From Emiliania huxleyi CCMP1516 (lineage: Eukaryota > Haptophyta > Isochrysidales > Noelaerhabdaceae), in the NCBI RefSeq assembly GCF_000372725.1, contig NW_005200580.1:165818-194966 (forward strand): DNA of 29,149 bases, in the 5' to 3' direction. Below the pieces are notes generated by a model. That model was not told where the DNA came from, made no database searches, and was given only the letters and a program-made list of their open reading frames with translations. Positions 15,801-26,203 of the stretch are shown here, one piece after another (position 1 is the stretch's first letter; every line of letters begins with the position of its first letter). The position numbers were made by a program, and so were the translations under genes.

Positions 15801-17095
15801 CCGTGCTCATCGAGCTCACGCCAGGGGCAGCAGGGGCGCGGCCCGTGTCGCTTACGCTGACGGCGACGGAAACTCTCGGAGAGGAGCCCAGTGTCGCACG
15901 CGCTGAGTGTTGGACGTGCAAGTAGGTGAAGCTGCCGAAGCCAAAGGCGAAGGGCCGGCCCAAGCCGTCTGCGTCAGCAGAGCGTGATCCGGACTACCGC
16001 ACGCTCGCCGACGGCCGCGCCGAGCCGCCGCTCCTTTGCCGGAAGCCGACGGGCGAGAGGCTCAAGCTGTCGGACAGGCTGCTGCGGCTCATGCGCGCGT
16101 GGTACGCCCGCGGCATATTCGACGGCAACGGGAAGCCGCTCGACGCGGCCGCCAAGGCCTTTGAGCGCGCCGCCCGTCTCGAGCCGCCGTCGCTGCTCGC
16201 GAGCCACTTCTCAGCTGTGGCACCGCCGCACTGCTCGAGCCGCGTCCCGTCAGCCTACTATCCGCCGCGTCTCTTTACCCCGCCTTTTGTGATCAGGTGC
16301 TCAGCGGGACGCACGACCCCGAGGACAGCAAGGGCCCGGGCGGCAGCAACCGCTTCGCGCGGACGAAGCGCCGCAATGCTCTGGTGAGTTCTGCTGATAG
16401 CATGGCACATGCCGACGGCATGTGCCAACGCGCTCTTGGTGACCCTTCCTTGTAGGTGCCGCTCACGGTCGGGGACGCGTTCAAGACGGCGAGCGGCGCG
16501 CGCGGGCTGGTGCGTTCCGACCAGAGCGCGCGGCCGATGGCGCATTGGCGCCTCGTCAACCCCGAGTTTGCCGTCGTGCTGCGCGACCTCCTCGCCCACG
16601 ACGGCGTCCCGCCCTCGGCGATCGACACATGCCTTGTAAGCCCGATGGCGTACGGCGGCCTGGCAACGGATTGCTGCCCCGCGCTTGAGCCTCTCGAGAT
16701 CGCATCTCACGTGTCGCCGCACTCCAAAATAGGCGCTCGCGGACCGCGTGCGTAAGGATTCCAAGGGTGAGCACAGGGACGCGAAGAGCGGCAAGGGCAC
16801 TTGGACGGTCTCTTGGGGGAGCGGGTCGAACCTCGTCGTCAAGCGGCTTCCCGAGGAGCGCTTGGCGGCGATGGGCGTCGCGCATTCGGCGTCGCGGCCC
16901 GAGGCCACTAAGGAGCTGGACAAGACGGAGCGCGGCGGCGAGTCTGCCTACCTCTCGGGCTCCTGCAATGCGACGCACGTCCACTACGTGAAGCCGCGCG
17001 GCGCGGACGCGGGCCTCACGGTCGCCTTCACAGTCGCGGTCTTTTTCACCCAGCCGCTCGGCGCGGCGCTCGGCCCGCACTTCTCCGCTGAGTAG
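12801..17095 (+). CDS. SANT/Myb-domain protein with tandem helical repeats, unrecognised C-terminal half
   Basis: Exons: 12801-13121, 13199-14187, 14241-14343, 14395-15138, 15383-15844, 15926-16216, 16297-16383, 16456-16635, 16733-17095; they sum to 3540 nt, 1179 residues plus stop. Residues 1-160 are helical and unrecognised. A Ser/Pro-rich linker precedes one SANT/Myb-like domain at about 257-300 (AWTADDDAIVKAGLEAGESW, then LPGRSVDSVRSR). Basic KRRR patches follow. Linker and basic patch are then repeated without the SANT domain. Exon 4 holds four about 61-residue helical repeats (VTQLERLVAAFEADPT, ELRPVVRLAREALGRAEE). The C-terminal half (KLSDRLLRLMRAWYARG, GDAFKTASGARGLV, GKGTWTVSWGSGSNLVVKRL) is unique in sequence and unknown to me. 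It could be two adjacent genes; the shared frame across all eight introns argues for one. DNA binding is likely, the role unknown. The start may be M4 or M16. Confidence 0.68.
13441..14162 (+). repeat. Intragenic duplication A-SANT-B / A'-B'
   Basis: A (13441-13599) recurs as A' (13927-14085) with, by eye, a single mismatch over 159 bp. B (13827-13904) recurs as B' (14085-14162) over 78 bp. The 227 nt between A and B that encode the SANT domain are missing between A' and B', and the frame is kept. Confidence 0.9.
14413..15144 (+). repeat. Four tandem copies of a 177-189 bp coding repeat
   Basis: Units begin at 14413, 14602, 14779 and 14962 (189, 177, 183 and 183 bp). The last two are almost identical at DNA level, the first the most diverged, so the array grew recently. 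Each unit encodes two predicted helices with the pattern ADPT..DKEAALR between them. Confidence 0.9.
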
Positions 17096-17481
17096 TGCCA
17101 CGTCCTGCCGCTCCTCCGCCCGGTTGTTGCTACCGGAGCCTGTGCTGCTCAGCGCACGTCAGCGCGGCGGTGCGACGTCCCTCTGAGACTCTCACTCGGA
17201 GGTCACCGTGAACTGTCTTGCAGCATATATGTCATGTTTGATGTCGGGAGATTGGAGCATATGTACGCCCCCCGGAGACTCCCGCCACCCTCCCGCCTGT
17301 CCTCTCTTGCGACCTTGCGAGAGAGAGTCTTGTCTCCGACCGCGACGTGTTTATTACCGTTTTTATCCGCGTAGGTTTTACCGATTGCAAGAAGAAAACA
17401 CGACACCAAGCATGACGTGTGCACTCCAACGGACGCTCCCCACGAGTACACAACTCAGGTCAAAATTTAATACCTACTCGT
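17096..17481. other. Intergenic, convergent 3' ends
   Basis: Between the SANT-protein stop and the stop of the minus-strand ORF at 17482. AT-rich by local standards (TTTATTACCGTTTTTATCC, 17348-17366). No gene seen. Confidence 0.5.
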
Positions 17482-17886
17482 CTACCTACTCGATTGGTGT
17501 ACGGGCCAGGGGTAGGCTGGGACGTCCGGGATCTCGCGCCCGTGGTGGTTTTGGTCCCGCAAAAAGAAGTGGTCCCACAGTTGCTCCGCGGACACCTCCT
17601 CGTTGATCCAAGCACCTCCCCGCGACGCATTGCGCGTCTCTATCTCCGCCATCCGCTGGAGTCCAGCCTGCACGCCCCTCCTGAAGTCCTCCACTCCGCT
17701 GTGCTCTCTCCAGAAGCGCGCGAGGAAGTCGGACATCTTGCGTAGGCAGCGGTCGTTGGTGACGTACTCCGTACTGGCGCCTCCGAGCAGCTGCACGGTG
17801 ACCTCAAGCGAGCTGTGAGGGCCTTCTAGAGGCCTTCCCTCCCTTGGTTGCCCGTTTTCTTTCTTTCTCTTCTTTCTAGAGCCCAT
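17482..17886 (-). CDS. Hypothetical protein, unrecognised
   Basis: From ATG 17886, 134 residues; the frame stays open upstream to 18111 (209 residues), but that extension has poor composition. The coding-like part is the last 105 residues: VTVQLLGGASTEYVTNDRC, FLARFWREHSGVEDF, AWINEEVSAEQLWDHFF, with a natural residue mix and predicted helices. The lysine-rich start (GSRKKRKKENG) is translated from a CTTTCTTTC tract that recurs elsewhere in the window, and an AG lies just before VTVQ, so the true 5' end may be a splice acceptor near 17806. No family recognised. Confidence 0.4.
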   Translation of the reverse strand: MGSRKKRKKENGQPREGRPLEGPHSSLEVTVQLLGGASTEYVTNDRCLRKMSDFLARFWREHSGVEDFRRGVQAGLQRMAEIETRNASRGGAWINEEVSAEQLWDHFFLRDQNHHGREIPDVPAYPWPVHQSSR

Positions 17887-18364
17887 GCGATTTCTTCTGC
17901 GACCTTCTAGAAACGCGTTCTCGGAGGAAGGCGCTTGAGGATGCAACGCCTCTGTCTCGCAGTTGCATGTACATGTACGGTGTCGGATGCACAAGTGTGG
18001 TGCTGCTTCCACAAGCCGGCCTTCACAGGATCCAGCTCTCGGAGCAGTGGCCGTCCAGCTGCTGTGCACCTCTGTGCACCAGAGAATTCTTTTTATTAAA
18101 AAGATATTCATTATCCCCTCTACGCTCCGACCTTCTCACCGCCTCCTCACAGAAGAAATCGCATGGGTACACTTGGAGCACTTGGAGTGCAGTCATAAGC
18201 CTCGCACCCAGGGCCGGGAGCTAAGAAGCGCAACCCAGCTGGCCAGATGCTCGAGATCGGGCTGCGGGCTCGGGCTAGAGAAGAGCCCTGACCCTGTTCC
18301 GTGTAATCGGCTTTCCCCTTGACTGCAGAATGAAGCCTCTACTCACCACGTGTTTTTCTTCTCG
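17887..18364. promoter_or_regulatory. Divergent spacer with second 19-bp element
   Basis: Between the minus-strand hypothetical ORF and the coiled-coil gene. Holds GAATTCTTTTTATTAAAAAG (18083-18102), the 19-bp element at 18121-18139 and CAGAAGAAATCGC beside it. Promoter function is inferred. Confidence 0.4.
18121..18139 (+). promoter_or_regulatory. 19-bp element, copy 2
   Basis: TACGCTCCGACCTTCTCAC, identical to 12508-12526; it lies 225 bp upstream of the ATG at 18365. Confidence 0.5.
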
Positions 18365-19960
<1,596 letters not shown>

Positions 19961-20361
19961 GCACATGCACCCCGCCCTCGACGACGGGCGCGGGACGGAG
20001 ATTGGTTATGTGTGGCTTAGCGCTGCGCGCTCGAAGTGAGAAAGAAAAGAGAGAAGAATATCGGGGGCCACAAAACGTCATAGCACTAGGGGATCTCCCC
20101 CCCGGGGAGTCCTTCCTTTTTCGTTACGTTACTTTAGCCGTTTAGCGGGCTGGCGAGCCCGAGCGGCATCATCCAGCAAGAGCAACAAAAGAGGGAGGAA
20201 CACCGAACACTCAACACAATCCAATACAGAATACTGAATCCACACATGTGCATGCACATGTGCGTGCATTCAAAGTGGGGGGAGGTCCGCGCTCGGCTCC
20301 AGCCTCCACAACTGTAAACTCCGTCCCCGTGGTGCGTGGATGCGGGGTGGGGTGCCTTACT
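19961..20361. other. Intergenic, convergent 3' ends
   Basis: Between the coiled-coil and receptor-PLC stops. Contains a CCCCCCCGGGG stretch (20097-20107) and a perfect 20-bp palindrome at 20243-20262. No gene seen. Confidence 0.5.
20243..20262. repeat. Perfect 20-bp palindrome
   Basis: CACATGTGCATGCACATGTG reads the same on both strands. It sits about 100 bp past the PLC stop codon; function unknown. Confidence 0.9.
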
Positions 20362-23300
20362 TTAAAGCCGTAGTGGCACGCAGCGGCGCTGCTGTGGCGC
20401 CGAAGCGGGGGAGATGCCAGCGCCGGCGTAAAAGGCGAGCGGCCTCGGGCCAGAGGGGCGGGTCCGGAGCTTGGGCGGCACCAAGGGCGATGAGGAGGAC
20501 GCCCGCATCGAAGGCGGCGGCAGCGAAGGCGGCGGCAGCAAAGGCGGCCAAGCGCGCTCACGTTCGTTGTCGCCGTCGCAGCTGGAGTCATCACTGTCCT
20601 TGCTGAGGGTGCCGGCAGCGCGAAGGACGTAGCGAAACTCGTCCTCCGCATCGGGCTGCCCAAAGGTTAGCACGCTTCCCTCACGCAGCTGGGCGCTCGC
20701 CACCTCCTCGGCCGTAGACTGCAGGACGACCGGCTCGCCACCCGGCTGCTGCACGCGGCATCCGTTCTTGCGCGAGACGTCCTCGAGCCGGGCGCTGCGG
20801 CCGTCTGCGGCGACGTGGAGCGAGGCGTGGAAACGCGAGATGCGCTGCGTATCGTGCGGGACAAGGGCAACGCCGCTCGACGCGTCGCGACCGACTGTCA
20901 GCGTGGCGCCGGGAGGCAGCGCAATCGGCGACGGCCGGCCTGCGCGAGCCCCGTTGACCCCCGCATCCAGCGCTAGCTCCAGCGGCCAGCGTGCGCTCCA
21001 ACGGCTCGGCGAGGGGGACAGCGCCGGCGACGACGACTGGCTTCCGAGCCGCGAGAGCTCTGCGCTTAAGTGGTGGATGTCGCGGCTCTGCTGGCTGATG
21101 CGCGAGCGCTGCGACTGCACCCTGCTGCGCAGCTCATCAACAGTGCCGTAGACGTTTGGCTCGGTGGAGACGGAGATGTGGAGCAGGAGGCAGCACGCGT
21201 CGATCCGCGTGCCGCTGGGCGAGCGCAGGTGCAGGCAGCGGTAGCCGCAGCGGAGGGAGCCGAGCATCGCGGTCTCGTACGCCACCAGCCGCCCCTCGTC
21301 CTCCACCACCACCCGGAGGATGGTCTGGTGAGGCTCGGCCGCGAGGCAGTGGAAGGTCTCGTCAAAGGTCGGGTTGAGGCCGTTGCCCTCCGCGACCGCG
21401 GTGACGAGCCGGGTCACGCCCTGCGCCTCGGGCGGCGGCTGCGGCTCGCGCGCGATGGCGTGGAAGCCTCCGATGGCGTGCAGCTCGACGCAAACGCGCG
21501 GGCTCGACACGCTGGCGCGGGCCCCGCTGGGCGGGCGGGGGCTGTCGCTCAGATGCGAGACGAAGGCGTGGTGCGGCTCGGCGAGGAGGGGCCGGCACTC
21601 GTCCCGCGTCGGGAGCTGGTGCAGGGAGAGCACCTAAAGGCGGTGGGTCGCTCGGTGAGCTGTCCAGAGGGAGGGCCGGCGGGGCGGCACGAGCGCGCGC
21701 CCTCAGCTCCGTCCGATGCACCTCCTCCCGCGGCGGCGGCCACAGCTTCTCCCGCCCTGTCACGGAGTTGCCGCGTGATGGCCTCTGCAGGAGTGCCCTC
21801 TCCACAGAAGAGCGGCGGCCCAGGCTGCTCTCACCCGACAACAGATCACTGCCAGAGCCAAACAGCAAGCGGGACGGGGTCAAGGGGCTCCTGTTGGGCC
21901 AGCTCGTCGCCGTCCTCACCTCGGGCGCCATCAAGTGAACGGGGGGCGCGATCGCCCGATCGGGCGCACGGAGCGCCGCGGGTTTGAGTACATAGCCGCC
22001 GCTACCGCGAAACAGGGCGTCGTGGATCTGCACCGGCAGACCGAGGAGAGCGTCGTTCGTCTGCAGGTTGAGAGCCACCATCTGCACGCCCGCGCGCCAG
22101 GCCGCCTGTGGCGGGGAGGTGGGGGAGGCAGTGTTCGCTTGGCTTGCAACGAGATGCGGTGCGGGGGGTGGTGGGAGCGAGGGGGCGGGCGCGCACGAGT
22201 GGGCTGTTGTTGCTCGACCACCACCGGGTTGGAGAGGGGAAGGTTCGCACGAGCTGCGAGGCCGTGAGGGGCAGCCACCCTCCCTGCTCGCTCACCAGCC
22301 GCTCCAGCCGCTCCTCGGACAAGCTCACGATACCGCGGCGCGGCACCCTGGCGCCCGAGAGCTCGCTCGTCGGCTCCTCCGCTATCGACGAGCCGCGGTG
22401 CAGGCAGGTTGAGCTTAGAGACCCGAGGGAACACTCGGACATCTGCGTGGCCCTGCTGTCGCCGTCGCGCTTTGAGCGGAGCCAGCCCCAGACGCCCCGG
22501 TGGAGGGAGCGGCCGCTGAGCTCCTTCCAGCTCGCCATGCGGCCGAGCCGCCTGCCGCTGTCGTCCTCCACGGGCGGCGACGAACCGATGGAGGCCGTGG
22601 GCAGCGTGACGAGGTCGCGGAGGCTCTCGTCCGTGGTCACCCCTCCCTTGTCGAGCCGCATCTTGATGAGGACCTACAGTCGAGATGTGCCCGAGATATG
22701 CCCCAAGGTGTGCCCGAGACCCCCTTAGCCGCATCTTGACGCCTTCCGGTGCAGATCGCGGAGGGGCGTGCTCGCGGCGTGCTCGCTGCGGGAGAGCAGG
22801 TCGCCGAGGGTATTCACGAGCTCCTTGGCGATCTTCTTCTGCTGCTTCGCCGAGCAGTGCATCTCAATGCTCAGGATAACGGGCAGAGGGCTAGAGGTGA
22901 AGGCGTGCTCGGCGATCGCAGCGACCACCTCGCCGAAGGCTACGCTTCCGCAGAGGAGAGAGACCCCGCCCGGCATGCGGTGAGTGACGCGCGGGCCCTG
23001 GCCACACCACCGCCCAAAGGTGGTGGGGTCCCAGCAGTCGATCTCGAGGCAGCGAGTCCCCGAGAGCAGGAGGCGGCGGTACATGTCGGCAGACACGGCG
23101 GAGGTGAGCTGGTCGCCCTCGAGGAAGCTGTTGTGCGACGAGGCGATCCAGTAGCTGGTGAGCGGCTCGGTCGCGTCCTCCGTCGCGCTCCTCTGCTCGA
23201 TGGCGCTGTTGCACGGCGAGAGCAGGAGGGAGGCGAACTCGTGCACCGAAATGGGCTCAGACTCGTGCACCGAGATGGGCTCTGCCTCGGACGACCCCCT

Positions 23301-25568
23301 CGCGCGAGGATCGAGCAAGCTCCTCAGCGCTTGCCTCGAGGCAGAGTCGCGGTGGACTGACGCGTCGCGGTGCCTCTCCTTTGACCGGAGATCACAGAGA
23401 GCGATCTTCCACTCCTCCCACAGCTGGCGCCCTCCGGCGCCCTGCTCGTTGAGGCAGAAGCGAAGCAGGTCCCTCATCTTCAGCGTCGCGCGGGACTGCT
23501 CAACGAGGGGCGCGGAGATCGTCCGCAGGAGTCTCGGCGCCTCGAGGTCTGGAGAAGCCTCGCAGCCGTCGTCATTGCAGCTGCGCTGAGTGCAAGCTGC
23601 GGTCCCGCCCCTCGAGAGCAGCTTCTCGACACACGCCTCGATGAAGGGCGTCGTGTTCCGCGTCACGTGGAGGTATGCGCGAAGCTGCGCAGCCTCGCGC
23701 GCGGCCGTCCCCCACAGCCTCTGCTCCAGCACCGAGGCCCACAGGCGCTGCTCGACAAACGGGCGCCGCTCGATGTCGGGAGGTCCCTCGGCCGGCTCCT
23801 TGTTGGCCCTGCGGCAGAGCCGCTCCCACACGACGCGAGGCGTGGCGGTAGGACGCAGGAACGGCGTCGTCCGAGCCCAGCTGCACGCCCGCCGCACCGC
23901 TCGTGCGCAGCCGACGCAGAAGCGCACGGGAGCGCACCGTGAGATGCGCCTGCGGAGCAGCGTCCACGGGTTCGTTCCGTGGGACGCGGCGATGCGCGAT
24001 AGCGGCGGTACAAGCCGGCCGACGGGTAGGCAGCACAAGCACAGCATCAGGCCGACGGACGCCAGGACGCCGATGATTACCAAGAGATAGGGGGGGAGAC
24101 CGTTCTCACCGTCCTCAAGAAGAAGCGGCGGGGGCGGGGTCGACGGCGGCAGTGGCGGTGGGAGCGGCGGCGGAGGCGACGCGTCAAAAGGCGGCTCGAC
24201 GTTTCCGAGGTTGAAGATCACGCCGCTGCTCTCGCGCGATCCGCCGTCCCAAGTGCACGTGCCGTTGTTGAACTGCGCTACGCGTTTCTCGGAGAAGCCG
24301 CCTTGGTCGCGCAGGTTGAACAGGAGAACGTTCGCATTGCCCCTGTCGCCCTTCTCGTCGAACTGCACGCGCCCAGTAAGGCCATCAAAAGACAGACTCT
24401 TCTTGGACGCCCAGAACTGCGTGCCAAATGAGGCTGGCACTTTGCCCATCGGGGCCACCTCGCACGCCAGCAGCCCTGCCGCTATGATAGCATCGTAAGC
24501 AAACGCACCGCCATTGCGTAGCACTGTACTCGTGTGTGGATCGACGGTGCTGAAGAAGTCGCCGCGGATCTGCCAGTCGGCAGGCAAGGACGGGTTGAAG
24601 TCTCCGGGCTCAAGCGTCGCCCAGCGCTCGTTTGCGAACTTGGTCCACTGCAGGTTGCCGTCGGTCGCACCGACCGCCTTGATACTCAGGCTGCCGTTCA
24701 GCGCGGCCCGCGCCTTCTCGCTCAAATCGTCCAATTGCTCCGGCACGACGCTGTCAGCGAAGACCCAGGAGACGCCAGCTCGGAGCAGGCCGGTGTCGAG
24801 CGCAACTTCTACGATAAATTCGAGCACTGGTTTGGAAGCAAGGACTAGCACTGCCTTGGCTCCGCTCTCGCTCAGGCTGGCGACAGCGGAACGAATCGAT
24901 TGCTGGCTGCTTGAGCCCTCAAAGAAGTCAGGGATATCTCTGGACAGAAACGTTAGCCCGAGGCCAAGACACGCGTCCTTCGCTGCCTCCTCGTAGGCGC
25001 GCCCGTACGTGGTCTGCATGTAGAGCACCGCCACAGTCGAGAGCCCAAGCTCGTCCTTCCAAAAGGAGCAGAGGTCTGACGCGGGAGCTAGGCTCGAGGG
25101 GATGGTCCTCATGAAGCGCGGAAAAAGAATAGGGTCGCGCAGATCGGTAGAGGTTGACCAGTACGAGATCTGCGGGATGTCGAGCGCACCGGTGATGGCC
25201 GCAGTGGTGGCGGTGACAGTGCTACGAACGGCTCCGATGACCACGTCTGTGCCAGACAAGTCTCCCAGCGCTCGGACCGACTTGGCAGCTGTGCCGCCGC
25301 TGTCGAGCAGCCGAAACTGGAGCTGCTTGTCGCACGCTCCCAAGGACCCAAGCACGGGCAGCGCAACAGCGTCTCGCGAGTTGAAGTCCGTCACTGCCGT
25401 CAAGGCGGCCGCGACGACCGCCTGCATCGGCTCTGCAAGCCAGCACGTGCCGTTGACCCACTCGGCGACGCAAGTTTCGGCCGACGTGAAGCGCGCGTCC
25501 GACTGATAGGTGAGAATGGCGAGGTTCACATTCACGGAAGCGAGCGCTGGCAGCAGTAGCGACAGCAT
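20362..25568 (-). CDS. Receptor phospholipase C: ANF-receptor domain, TM, PI-PLC core, FHA
   Basis: Exons: 25568-22743, 22673-22197, 22105-21920, 21633-20362; they sum to 4761 nt, 1586 residues plus stop. Signal peptide 1-17 (MLSLLLPALASVNVNLA). An extracellular type I periplasmic-binding/ANF-receptor domain spans about 18-455 (VVIGAVRSTVTATTAAI, DIPQISYWSTSTDL, FPRFMRTIPSS). A Pro-rich stalk leads to one membrane segment at about 493-515. Inside the cell: a basic juxtamembrane region, an EF-hand-like region about 680-790, and the PLC X domain 800-942 with every catalytic residue (His812 and Asn813 in SSHN, Glu842 and Asp844 in EIDCWD, His863, Glu902). The linker and Y domain follow (about 943-1145: LTASQLVRTFPSP, GVQMVALNLQTND, GGYVLKP), then C2 (about 1164-1318: NGLNPTFDETF), a coiled coil and an FHA domain (Gly1411-Arg1412, Ser1429, His1432, Asn1453-Gly1454). 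Ligand binding outside would control PIP2 cleavage inside. The chosen ATG starts the signal peptide; the frame is open 99 codons further upstream. Confidence 0.93.
22674..22742 (-). mobile_element. Introner-like 69-nt intron, receptor-PLC intron 1
   Basis: GC-AG intron. TCAAGATGCGGCT (13 bp) is repeated exactly at the donor side and in the following exon. The interior has GAGATGTGCCC-type units as in other introns, and it ends GACTGTAG. Confidence 0.7.
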
Positions 25569-26203
25569 GGATGGGGGGCGTTCAGGGCCGCCAGCGCTGC
25601 GAAAAACGCGAGCACTGTCCTGCGCCCGAGACGCTGCTCCTCGGGGAAGGGTACTTACAGACGCGGATGGCGACTCACTCGTAACACGGCTGTCCGTTTT
25701 CTTTCTTTCTTTCTTCTGGGCACTGTGAGAGAGAGTTGTTTTGTTTAAATTCTTCTGGGCACGGGACTGGCGCGCACTGGCACTAACACAGGTGCCACGA
25801 AGAAGAATTTTACAACAACCAGGCACGACATTGGGCACGGTACTGGCGCGCACTGGCACTAACACAGGTACACCAGAAGAAGAATTTTCGAATGGGGCGC
25901 ACTGGCACTAACACAGGAAGTCGCGACCGGCCGTTTAGTGGCGAGCGGCGGGCGGAGCGAATCGGCTCCGTCCGTCCGTTCGTCCGGCGGGGCCCCCTAG
26001 TTCACTCGTCACCTCTCCCGCGAGCTCCCTTCTCTTTCTTTCGGGTATGGGGTCCGTGAGTGCGGGCAGCGTGCAGGCAATCACGGGCGCTATTCAGATC
26101 GCGAGACGCGTTTTCTCTGTCGGGGTGAATTCTTTTTTCCGAGCGCGCGCGGGAGGAAGCTGGTCCGAGCTGGTCAGCAATCGCGACCGCAACGCCCTGT
26201 TGT
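25569..26203. promoter_or_regulatory. Divergent 5' region of receptor-PLC and ankyrin gene
   Basis: Contains CTTTCTTTCTTTC (25699-25713) on the PLC side, the CACTAACACAGG repeats at 25757-25917, and GC-rich sequence to the ankyrin start. The ATG at 26047 is in the final frame of the ankyrin ORF but not in the frame of its first repeats. Confidence 0.4.
25757..25917 (+). repeat. Tandem repeat ending in acceptor-like CTAACACAG
   Basis: A 37-bp segment (25757-25793) is repeated at 25833-25869 with one mismatch, and its last 22 bp again at 25896-25917. Each copy ends CACTAACACAGG, which on the plus strand looks like a branch point plus 3' splice site. AGAAGAATTTT lies between the copies (25801-25811, 25878-25888), with an inverted copy at 25747-25756. 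Confidence 0.85.

Noticed and set aside
17800..18111. N-terminal extension of the 17482 ORF (to 18111)
   Set aside because: Composition is Cys/His-poor-quality text overlapping the likely promoter region of the next gene; the lysine-rich part comes from a CTTTC tract.
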